A DNA stretch of 64,000 bases, from positions 19,985 through 83,984 of the forward strand of contig JBBPYC010000031.1 in NCBI GenBank assembly GCA_038200275.1, read 5' to 3'. The translations under genes were made by a program, and so were the position numbers. The notes below the pieces were generated by a model, which had not been told where the DNA came from, ran no database searches, and saw only the letters and a list, made by a program, of their open reading frames with translations. Shown in pieces: positions 29,437-37,170 of the stretch. Each line of letters begins with the position of its first letter. Position 1 is the stretch's first letter. This DNA comes from JBBPYC01 sp038200275 (GTDB taxonomy: Bacteria > Pseudomonadota > Gammaproteobacteria > Burkholderiales > Burkholderiaceae_C).

Positions 29437-30574
29437 GAACCGGGGCAAGCCAAGGCTGCTGTTCATCGTGAACGTCGACTGGTTCTTCCTCTCGCACCGG
29501 CTGCCGATTGCGCTGCATGCAATGCAGGCGGGCTACGAGGTGCATCTGGCGGTCGGCCTCACAGACCGGCTGCCTGAGCTGGCTGCGCACGGCTTGACAG
29601 TGCACCCGATTGCACTTCGCCGCGCCGGCATTGCGCCGTTGGCGCAGGTGCGGAGTTTTCTGCAAATGCTGTGTGTGCTGCGCCGGGTGCGGCCGGATGT
29701 GCTGCATCTGGTCACGGTGAAGCCGGTGGTGTTCGGCGGCATCGCAGCGCGTCTGCTGCGCGTGCCGACCGTGGTGGCTGCGGTGCCGGGGCTGGGGTAT
29801 GTGTTCACGGCACAAGGTCGCATGGCGGCGTTCGCACGCTGGCTGCTGGCATGGCTATATCGGCTGGCGCTGCGCAGCCCACGCGTGCGGGTGCTGTTTC
29901 AGAACCCGGACGACCGACAACGCCTGATCGAAGCCGCACGGCTCGACCCGGCGCGTACGCAGATCATCCGCGGCTCCGGCGTCGACTTGGCGCGCTACGC
30001 TGCCACGCCGCTGCCGCCCGGCGTGCCGCTGGTGGTGCTGGTCGCTCGGTTGCTGCACGACAAGGGCGTGCATGAGTTCGTGCAGGCGGCAAGGGAGCTG
30101 CGTGCGGGTGGCCACACCGCCCGCTTCGCATTGGTGGGCGCGCCCGACGTCGAGAACCGCGCGAGCATCGGTGCAAATCAGCTTGCCTGCTGGCGCGCCG
30201 AAGGCGCTGTTGAACTCTGGGGCCAGCGCGAAGACATCCCAGCCGTGCTTGCGCAAGCCCGCATCGTGGTGCTGCCGTCGTACCGCGAAGGACTGCCGAA
30301 GGTGCTGCTGGAAGCCGCGGCCTGTGCGCGCGCGGTGGTGACCACCGACGTGCCGGGCTGTCGGGATGCAATCGAGCCTGGCGTGACCGGCTTGCTGGCG
30401 CCGGCCCGCGACGCCGCTGCGCTGGCGGCTGCAATCGCACGCTTGCTGGACGACCGCGCGCTGTGCGAACGCTTCGGCCGCGCAGGAAGAACACTGGCGG
30501 AGCGCGAATTCGACATCGACCAGATCGTCGCCGAGCACCTGGCGCTGTACCGAGGGGGGTTTGCTGTCCGATGA
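29417..30574 (+). CDS. Glycosyltransferase family 4
   Basis: A second GT-B transferase, 385 residues. The first domain has FIVNVDWFFLSHRLPIA and LHLVTVKPVVFGGIAARLLR, as in transferases acting early in O-unit synthesis (WbpL/WbpH-like partners). The donor domain has LVARLLHDKGVHEFVQAA and the EX7E motif in EGLPKVLLEAA. ATG 29417 overlaps the previous gene by 20 bases; ATG 29426 is an alternative. Its stop overlaps the epimerase start (ATGA). Confidence 0.87.
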   Translation: MPVMATENRGKPRLLFIVNVDWFFLSHRLPIALHAMQAGYEVHLAVGLTDRLPELAAHGLTVHPIALRRAGIAPLAQVRSFLQMLCVLRRVRPDVLHLVTVKPVVFGGIAARLLRVPTVVAAVPGLGYVFTAQGRMAAFARWLLAWLYRLALRSPRVRVLFQNPDDRQRLIEAARLDPARTQIIRGSGVDLARYAATPLPPGVPLVVLVARLLHDKGVHEFVQAARELRAGGHTARFALVGAPDVENRASIGANQLACWRAEGAVELWGQREDIPAVLAQARIVVLPSYREGLPKVLLEAAACARAVVTTDVPGCRDAIEPGVTGLLAPARDAAALAAAIARLLDDRALCERFGRAGRTLAEREFDIDQIVAEHLALYRGGFAVR

Positions 30575-31530
30575 GCAGCAGGTTGCTTGTCACGGGTGGC
30601 ACTGGCTGGGTCGGCAGCGCGCTGGTCGACCGACTGGCGCGGGTCGAACGCCTTCATGTCCGTGCGCTGACGCGCCGCCCAGGCGGACGCTTTGTCGGAG
30701 GCGTCGAGCCGGTGGTGTGCGCCGACCTCGCTGGCTCAGCCGACCTCAGTACGCTGGTCGCGGGTTGCAGTTTGGTTGTTCACACCGCCGCACGGGTGCA
30801 TGTGATGCGAAGCCGGGCAGCGGACGACCCGACCGCATTTCACCGCGTCAACACGCTGGCCACCGAGCGGCTGGCGCGCGCTTCGGCCGCCGCCGGCGTG
30901 CACCGCTTCGTGTTTGTAAGCTCGATCAAGGTCAACGGCGAGCAGACTGCACCGGGCGCGGCCTTTACTGCGCACGACGTGCCGAATCCGCAAGATGCAT
31001 ATGCCATCAGCAAGCACGATGCCGAGACCGCCCTGTGCAGAGTCGCCGCCGACACCGGCATGCAAGTCGTGATCGTCCGCCCACCGCTGGTCTACGGCCC
31101 CGGCGTGCGTGCGAACTTTGCAGCTTTGCTGCGCGCGGTGGCGCGTGGGGCGCCGCTGCCGCTGGGCGCGGTGCGCAACCGGCGCAGCTTGATCGCGCTG
31201 CCTAATCTGGTCGACTTCATCGCGACTTGCGTGGCGCATCCGGCCGCCGCCAATCAGACCTTCGTCGTCAGCGACGGAGACGACCTGTCGACGCCCGAGC
31301 TGGTGCGCCGCGTTGCTGCAGCGCTGGGCCGTTCCCCGCGTCTGCTGCCGGTGCCTGAGGCACTGCTCCGGGCTGGCGCTGCACTGGTCGGTCGACGTGC
31401 AGCCATTGACCGCCTGTGCGGCAACTTGCAGATCGACAACCGCAAGGCGAGCGAGTTGCTCGGCTGGACGCCACCAGTCGGCGTCGATGAGGCGCTGCGC
31501 GCCACGGCGCAGGCAGTGGACCGACAATGA
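30571..31530 (+). CDS. NAD-dependent sugar epimerase/dehydratase
   Basis: A 319-residue short-chain dehydrogenase of the extended type: LLVTGGTGWVGSALVDRL (GxxGxxG), HTAARVHVM, FVSSIKVNGE, and the catalytic YAISK at about residue 149. It resembles the UDP-sugar 4-epimerases found next to WbpL-type or PglC-type transferases in O-antigen loci, so it likely makes the first sugar for the gene that follows. The start overlaps the preceding stop and the end overlaps the next start, consistent with one operon. Confidence 0.85.
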   Translation: MSSRLLVTGGTGWVGSALVDRLARVERLHVRALTRRPGGRFVGGVEPVVCADLAGSADLSTLVAGCSLVVHTAARVHVMRSRAADDPTAFHRVNTLATERLARASAAAGVHRFVFVSSIKVNGEQTAPGAAFTAHDVPNPQDAYAISKHDAETALCRVAADTGMQVVIVRPPLVYGPGVRANFAALLRAVARGAPLPLGAVRNRRSLIALPNLVDFIATCVAHPAAANQTFVVSDGDDLSTPELVRRVAAALGRSPRLLPVPEALLRAGAALVGRRAAIDRLCGNLQIDNRKASELLGWTPPVGVDEALRATAQAVDRQ

Positions 31531-32087
31531 AGCGCGCATTTGATCTGCTGCTGGCGAGCGTGATCGGGCTGCTGGTGCTGCCGCTGCTCGTTGCAATCGC
31601 AGCCGCTGTGCGGCTCACCTCCCCCGGCCCCGCGCTGCACTGGTCGCGCCGCATCGGTCAACACAACGCAATCTTCCGCATGCCCAAGTTCCGCAGCATG
31701 CGCATCGACACGCCGCAGGTCGCCACCCATCTGCTGGCCGATCCGCGGGCTTGGCTGACCCCCATCGGCGGCCTGCTGCGCAAGACCAGCCTGGATGAGC
31801 TGCCGCAGCTCTGGAGCATCCTGCGCGGCGACATGAGCTTTGTCGGCCCGCGGCCCGCGCTGTTCAACCAGCACGATCTGGTCGCGCTGCGCAGCGCGCG
31901 TGGCGTCGATGCGTTGCTGCCGGGGCTGACCGGCTGGGCGCAGGTGAACGGGCGCGATGAATTGCCGATTCCCGCCAAGGTCGAGCTCGATGCGTGGTAT
32001 CTGCAGCACCGCTCGTTCGCCCTCGATCTGCGCATCTTGTGGTTGACGGCGCGCCAAGTGTGGCGCGGCGTCGGCGTCTCGCATTGA
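31527..32087 (+). CDS. Phosphoglycosyl transferase (PglC/WcaJ catalytic-domain type)
   Basis: A 186-residue monotopic phosphoglycosyl transferase that places a sugar-1-phosphate on undecaprenyl phosphate, starting glycan assembly. It has the N-terminal re-entrant membrane helix (about 4-30), KFRSMRID, the catalytic Asp-Glu in TSLDELPQLWSILRGDMSF and VGPRPAL. It is the short form, without the extra membrane domain of WcaJ. As last gene of the cluster it pairs with the epimerase before it. lysS follows 95 bases later. Confidence 0.92.
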   Translation: MKRAFDLLLASVIGLLVLPLLVAIAAAVRLTSPGPALHWSRRIGQHNAIFRMPKFRSMRIDTPQVATHLLADPRAWLTPIGGLLRKTSLDELPQLWSILRGDMSFVGPRPALFNQHDLVALRSARGVDALLPGLTGWAQVNGRDELPIPAKVELDAWYLQHRSFALDLRILWLTARQVWRGVGVSH

Positions 32088-32182
32088 GGATGCACAGGCA
32101 GCCGAATCCTTAAAATCATCGGTTGCCCGCGCCGCGCCCTGCGGCCTTTTCTTCCTCGCCGCCAGACAAGAACAACCGCGCC

Positions 32183-33718
32183 ATGACCGAACAGATCCCG
32201 CCGCCAGCCCTCGCAGACGAAAACCAGTTGATCGCCGAGCGGCGTGAGAAGCTGAATGCACTTCGGCAAGCACATGGGGCAGCCACCGGTCGCGGCGCCG
32301 TGTTCCCGAACGACTTCAAACCAGCCGACCGGGCGGCTCCGCTGCTGCTGACGCACGGCGACAAGACGCCCGAAGCGCTCGAGCAGCACCGCACGGTCGC
32401 CAAATTGGCCGGCCGGATGATGTTGAAGCGCCTGATGGGCAAGGCCAGCTTTGCCACGTTGCAAGACGCGACCGGCCGCATCCAGATCTACGTCGCACGC
32501 GACAGCGTCGGCGAAGACCTCTACAACGAGTTCAAACGCTGGGACCTGGGCGACATCCTCGCGGTCGAGGGCTGGATGTTCAAGACACGCATGGGCGAAC
32601 TCTCGATCCACGCGACCACGCTGCGGTTGCTGACCAAAAGCCTGCGGCCCATGCCCGACAAGTTCCACGGCATGGCGGACCTGGAAACCAAATACCGCCA
32701 GCGCTATCTGGACTTGATGACCGACGACGAAGCCCGCCAGCGCTTCGTGCTGCGCAGCCGCGCGATCAGCGGCATGCGCGAGTTCATGGTCGGTCACGGC
32801 TTTCTCGAAGTCGAGACACCGATGCTGCACCCGATCCCCGGCGGCGCCATTGCCAAGCCATTCGTCACGCACCACAACGCGCTGGATCAGCCGATGTACC
32901 TGCGCATTGCGCCCGAGCTTTACTTGAAGCGCTTGATCGTCGGCGGCTTCGAGCGGGTGTTCGAGATCAACCGGAGCTTCCGCAACGAAGGCATCTCGGT
33001 GCGGCACAACCCCGAGTTCACGATGATGGAGTTCTACGCCGCCTACTGGAACTATCTGGACCTGATGACGTTCACCGAGAGCCTGATCCGCGACGCCGTG
33101 CAGAAGGCTTGCGGCACGTTGGCGCTCAGCTACCAGGACAAGCCGGTCGACCTGAGCCAGCCGTTCGCGCGCCTGACCATTCCACAGGCAATTCAGCAAC
33201 ACACCGATGCGGGTGACAACGTCAACGATGCTGGCTGGCTTACCAACGCGCTGAAAAAGGTGGGTTTGGGCGAAGATAAGGATCGCCTTTCACAACGCTC
33301 GCTGGCCAGCCTGCAAGTGTTGTACTTCGAGGAAGCGGTCGAGCACCAGCTGTGGCAACCAACCTTCATCATGGAGCACCCGACCGAGATCTCGCCGCTG
33401 GCGCGCGCCAATGACGAACGCCCTGAAGTGACCGAACGTTTCGAGCTCTACATCACCGGCCGGGAAATGGCGAACGGCTTCTCGGAGTTGAACGATGCTG
33501 AGGAACAGGCCGCGCGTCTGCATGCGCAAGTCGATGCAAAAGACGCTGGCGATGACGAAGCGATGTACTTCGACCACGATTTCATCCGCGCGCTCGAACA
33601 CGGCATGCCGCCGACGGGTGGCTGCGGCGTCGGCATCGACCGGCTCATGATGCTGCTGACCGATTCGCCCAGCATTCGTGACGTGATCCTGTTTCCAGCG
33701 CTGCGGCGGGAGGCCTGA
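32183..33718 (+). CDS. lysS: Lysine--tRNA ligase, class II
   Basis: Charges tRNA-Lys. 511 residues: an N-terminal OB anticodon-binding domain (about 70-180, including KRLMGKASFATLQDATGRIQ), class II motif 2 in FEINRSFRNEGISVRHNPEF and motif 3 in GGCGVGIDRLMMLL. ATG 32183 starts MTEQIPPP; 20 further upstream codons are open but fall in the intergenic stretch. TAAAAT at 32111-32116 could be a -10 box, without a clear -35. Confidence 0.97.
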   Translation: MTEQIPPPALADENQLIAERREKLNALRQAHGAATGRGAVFPNDFKPADRAAPLLLTHGDKTPEALEQHRTVAKLAGRMMLKRLMGKASFATLQDATGRIQIYVARDSVGEDLYNEFKRWDLGDILAVEGWMFKTRMGELSIHATTLRLLTKSLRPMPDKFHGMADLETKYRQRYLDLMTDDEARQRFVLRSRAISGMREFMVGHGFLEVETPMLHPIPGGAIAKPFVTHHNALDQPMYLRIAPELYLKRLIVGGFERVFEINRSFRNEGISVRHNPEFTMMEFYAAYWNYLDLMTFTESLIRDAVQKACGTLALSYQDKPVDLSQPFARLTIPQAIQQHTDAGDNVNDAGWLTNALKKVGLGEDKDRLSQRSLASLQVLYFEEAVEHQLWQPTFIMEHPTEISPLARANDERPEVTERFELYITGREMANGFSELNDAEEQAARLHAQVDAKDAGDDEAMYFDHDFIRALEHGMPPTGGCGVGIDRLMMLLTDSPSIRDVILFPALRREA

Positions 33719-33732
33719 AGCACTGGCGGCCG

Positions 33733-34068
33733 ATGGCGAGCGACGATCCCGTGCTGGTCAAGCAACACGACCGGATTTCGGTGATCCGACTGAACCGGCC
33801 CGCTGCGATGAATACAGTCGGTCGTGCATTGCGTGCCATATTGACTGAGTCGCTGCCACGACTCGATGCCAGCGCGATGCAGTTGACCCGATCGAGTCGA
33901 CGCTGGCCGATTGGCTCAATCGCCCGCGATGTGCGGTGCGGTGCATGGAGTAGACAGACCCCTTGTCGCCGCGCTCGCAGCGAATCGCAGCACGTGATCG
34001 CTGAGTTCATCGCGCGCCGGGCTGACCAATACCCAACCCGTCGCCGCCAAAGCGTGGCCTTGGTTTAA
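33733..34068 (+). pseudogene. Remnant of an enoyl-CoA hydratase/isomerase family gene
   Basis: Starting 15 bases after lysS, the first 45 codons read DPVLVKQHDRISVIRLNRPA followed by AMNTVGRALRA, a clear crotonase-superfamily N-terminus (VxxxxxxxIxxLNRPxxxNxxxxxxL). Beyond that no crotonase motif (GxGxAFCAG-like oxyanion loop) appears. A neighbouring frame reads DPIESTLADWLNRP, which suggests a frameshift and deletions. The remaining codons to 34068 are unlike any protein I know. Intact members of the family are about 260-370 residues. I read it as a decayed gene. Confidence 0.6.
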
Positions 34069-34358
34069 GCAAGCTGCCGCACCATCGGCATGCTGGCACT
34101 GCGCCTACTTCACGCTTGGCGCCTTGCGCGGTTCGACGTTACAACCACTGATCGATGTGAGACCGATGTGCATGAGGCCTCCGACTTCGCCAGACTCCAC
34201 CATCGATACGCTCGCCGTGCTCAGCGAGCCGTGCGCTCCTGTCGCACTCAGCCGTCGCACTTGTGAGCCAGCGCCGTCGGCCTCCATTCGTTGATCCTTC
34301 CGCGAAGCAGGCTTATAGTCGCTGCGCAACCACCTCAAACCTCTATCAGGAAACGTCG

Positions 34359-34688
34359 ATGATCAACCGTCACATCCTCACTCGTGTCGTTGTTGTTGCG
34401 GCAACCGGTCTGGCCTTGTCATCAGTCCAGGCACAGACCGGTTCGAGCGGCAACAACAACGCTGACAAGAGCACCGGTCAGGCTGGAGCTGCCACACGCA
34501 ACGGCTCGCCCACCACCGCGCCCGGTCTGCCGCCCGGCGCCAAATCGGTCACTGGCAACATGGGTGCGGTGCCAGCCAGCGGTGCCATGAGCTCGAATCC
34601 AAACACCGGCTCGACACCAGGTGCAATCCCAGCCGAGCGCTCGCCGAACGGCAACAAGGCCGACACACCAAAAAGCGGCAACAAGTAG
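34359..34688 (+). CDS. Small secreted low-complexity protein
   Basis: A 109-residue protein with a clear signal peptide (basic start, hydrophobic RVVVVAATGLALSSV, likely cut after VQA). The mature part is almost wholly Gly, Asn, Ser, Pro, Thr and Ala, with repeated NGxP/NPNTGS-like turns and no Cys, so it is probably disordered in the periplasm. AGGA lies before the ATG at 34359, and TTATAG about 45 bases upstream could be a -10 box. No family is recognised. It lies in a patch without other intact genes. Confidence 0.62.
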   Translation: MINRHILTRVVVVAATGLALSSVQAQTGSSGNNNADKSTGQAGAATRNGSPTTAPGLPPGAKSVTGNMGAVPASGAMSSNPNTGSTPGAIPAERSPNGNKADTPKSGNK

Positions 34689-35108
34689 CAGCAGCAACTC
34701 CGCCTCGATGGCTGGCACGATGCGCTGCTGAACAGATCGCATCGCAAGCTGTGTCACGGCAAATGGACGTTGGCTCCGTGAAGCTGCGTTTTCGCCAGCG
34801 TGGCGAGGTCCAGCCGCTTGAGCTGGAGCCCAGCTTTGCTAATTTATGAGCGAAGCTGGGGCCGCTTCTTGAGGACCAAATCGGCGGTGCTCGTCAAGCA
34901 ATATGGTTTGGGGTTCTTTTTGTGATGACCGCCGAACGGATCGATATGCCTGACGAGCTGCCTGGACGCTGGCGAATGCTGGGTGCAGACACCCGTCTCA
35001 ATGAGAAGCCGTCCGAAGCAGTGTCCGCCTGGGTTGAGCAAACGCCTTGGCGGCCCACGTTGTGGTGAAAGCACACATTCTTCGAGCGCTCGCAGCGACT
35101 GCGCGAAT
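34689..35108. other. Gene-poor stretch with an inverted repeat and a 47-codon frame
   Basis: About 420 bases. CCCAGCTTTGCT (34829-34840) pairs with AGCGAAGCTGGG (34849-34860) around an eight-base loop: 12 pairs, one G-U, and no T run. Downstream, a plus-strand frame from ATG 34925 to stop 35068 would encode MTAERIDMPDELPGRWRMLG and then 27 more residues ending WRPTLW; the composition is protein-like but I know no match. It may be the remnant of a lost gene or mobile element. Confidence 0.4.
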
Positions 35109-35831
35109 TCAAGACCGACCTTGACTGCCGCTCACCGGTGGCAGTGCCCAGACTCGCCCCCCACCCACCCCGTAGAGCTTGCGGCCCGCTTGCCGCTCGA
35201 TCCTGTGTCCACCCGTGAACTCCCCGAACGCAGGCAGGATCGCGCCGCCTTCGTCCCCAACGAAGCACGGCATTCGCATCGAATCGCGCCCGCGGCCGGA
35301 CAGGTGGCAGACGGGATGCACGTGGCCGGCCAGCACGAAATGGCTCGCGTGCGGCTGCGGGATGTGGCAGCACGCGAATGGGCCGATGCAGTGCGGCTCG
35401 TCGACGACTTCAATGGCCAGCGTGGCCGGTGGGTCGCCCGCACGATCATCGTGATTGCCGCGCACCAGCGTCATCGCCACCGCCGCATGCGACGTGCGCC
35501 ATGCATGCAACGGGTCAAGCAAAGACGCTTGCTGCGCGAGTGGACCGTGCAGAAAGTCGCCCAGAAAGACCAGCTGCGCTGGCCGGTGCTGCGTGATCAG
35601 CGCATCGAGCCGCCGCAGGTTCTCTCGCGTGGTCCCGCTGGGCACAGGCTGGCCCAACGCGCGATAGGTCGCGGCCTTGCCCAGGTGCAAGTCGGCAATG
35701 AACAGCACGCGGCTGGCCGGCCACCAGAGGGCGTGATCGGGCAGCAGGTGCAGCACCTCGCCGGCCCAGGCCACGGCACAGACCGCGGCGTTGGCGTCTG
35801 CGGCTAAAAACGAAGTCGACTGATCGGTCAT
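35109..35831 (-). CDS. pdeM: Ligase-associated DNA damage response endonuclease PdeM
   Basis: A 240-residue calcineurin-like metallophosphoesterase of the PdeM group. The metal motifs are visible in order: FIADLHLGKA (DxH), FLGDFLHG (GDxxH), LVRGNHDD (GNHD) and LAGHVHPVC (GHxH). Known relatives occur beside an ATP-dependent DNA ligase, an exonuclease and an Lhr-like helicase. Here the helicase lies 1.3 kb away on the same strand with an enolase-superfamily gene between; ligase and exonuclease are not in the window. The ATG at 35831 is chosen; 20 more codons are open upstream. Confidence 0.87.
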   Translation of the reverse strand: MTDQSTSFLAADANAAVCAVAWAGEVLHLLPDHALWWPASRVLFIADLHLGKAATYRALGQPVPSGTTRENLRRLDALITQHRPAQLVFLGDFLHGPLAQQASLLDPLHAWRTSHAAVAMTLVRGNHDDRAGDPPATLAIEVVDEPHCIGPFACCHIPQPHASHFVLAGHVHPVCHLSGRGRDSMRMPCFVGDEGGAILPAFGEFTGGHRIERQAGRKLYGVGGGRVWALPPVSGSQGRS

Positions 35832-35970
35832 GGAAGCCGCGCAGTTTGCCAAAAACCGAAGTGCCTTTTTGAATACGTCAGCTTGTGCCATTCAGGACGA
35901 TGCAAGTGAACGCCCTATGCTTGAACCCGGGTTTCACACATTCCAGTTGTCACTCACTGAGGGATCCGCC

Positions 35971-37056
35971 ATGCGCATTGTTGATATTCGAACGCATTTG
36001 CTGTCCGTACCCTTTGCCGATCCTCCGCAAACCGGGTTTTTGACGCTCAACAACATCGACTTGCTCGTTGTGGAGATTGAGACGCAATCCGGTGTCATCG
36101 GAACCGGTCATCTGCATCCCCTGGCCGGCGGCATGCGGACCCTTGAGACTTGCATTCACGAGATGCTCAAACCGCTGCTGATGGGGCAAGACATTCAGGA
36201 CGTCCCCGCGCTTTGGAACAAGATGTGGAAGGCCACCTACATCCAGGGCCGGATGGGCATCAGCGTCATGGCCATGTCTGCGCTCGACATCGCCTTGTGG
36301 GATGCGCTTGGCCGAGCCAGGAATCAACCGCTCTGGCAGTTGTGGGATGGCCAGGGTGACCCCCTGCCGGTTTATGGCTCCGGCTGCTACCGGGGACTCG
36401 GCCACGACGGGATGATCGAGAAAGCCGAGCGGTTCGTTGAACAAGGTTATCGCGCGATCAAGATGCAGGTGGCGCACGTGTTCACGCATGACGAGGATGT
36501 AGCAAATGTCCGTGACATGCGCGCTGCACTTGGCGACGACATCGAGATCATGGTGGACGTCAACCAGGGCTGGAACGCCGACGAGGCGATCGAGGTGGGG
36601 CGCAGGCTTGACGAATTCAAAATTGCTTGGCTGGAAGAGCCCGTCATTGCAGATGACTTCGACGGTTATCACGCGGTGGCAGATGCCGTCCAAACGCCGG
36701 TGGTGGGCGGCGAAAACCACTTCACGCACCACGACCTGAAGCCGTTCTTTGAGAGCGGCAAGATTCCGATTCTGCAGCCCGACATCATGCGCGGCGGATA
36801 CACCGAACTCCGCGTCATTGCTGAACACGCGAACCGCGCCGGACTCAAGATCGCACCGCATTTGTTCCCGGAACTGTGCGTTCATCTGAATGCATCTATT
36901 GCCAATCCATCATGGCTGGAAGACATGGGCTGGTATGACCACTTGTGGACCCAACCGAACCGCCCGCGGAATGGCTTTTTGACGCCGCCGGATCGGCCGG
37001 GTCATGGCATGGATTTCAAGCCCGAATTGTTTCGCGATTTTCCGTACCGAGGATGA
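35971..37056 (+). CDS. Enolase-superfamily (mandelate racemase-like) protein
   Basis: A 361-residue enzyme of the mandelate racemase/muconate-lactonising group, likely a sugar-acid dehydratase or racemase. The metal ligands are visible: Asp196 in IMVDVNQGW, Glu222 in WLEEP, Glu248 in GGENH. The base side shows Asp271 in QPDIMRGG with His297 in APHLF. The KxK motif position reads AIKMQVA, that is Lys164 and Gln166, so the second Lys is replaced. GAGGGATCC precedes the ATG at 35971. It stands alone, opposite in strand to pdeM and lhr; no sugar-acid transporter or regulator adjoins it. Confidence 0.85.
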   Translation: MRIVDIRTHLLSVPFADPPQTGFLTLNNIDLLVVEIETQSGVIGTGHLHPLAGGMRTLETCIHEMLKPLLMGQDIQDVPALWNKMWKATYIQGRMGISVMAMSALDIALWDALGRARNQPLWQLWDGQGDPLPVYGSGCYRGLGHDGMIEKAERFVEQGYRAIKMQVAHVFTHDEDVANVRDMRAALGDDIEIMVDVNQGWNADEAIEVGRRLDEFKIAWLEEPVIADDFDGYHAVADAVQTPVVGGENHFTHHDLKPFFESGKIPILQPDIMRGGYTELRVIAEHANRAGLKIAPHLFPELCVHLNASIANPSWLEDMGWYDHLWTQPNRPRNGFLTPPDRPGHGMDFKPELFRDFPYRG

Positions 37057-37170
37057 TGGCCCGTGCACCGATTGCTCGATAGAAACAGCTTCGCTTTGCG
37101 TTGTCGAACGTTGCGGAAACGGTCTGGCAGGCGCAAAACCTGTCGTCGCTCTGCTCCACCCTGTGCAACT

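Noticed and set aside
34105..34338. Minus-strand frame of 77 codons between the hydratase remnant and the secreted peptide gene
   Set aside because: No ribosome binding site, no family pattern, and it overlaps the likely promoter region of the plus-strand peptide gene.
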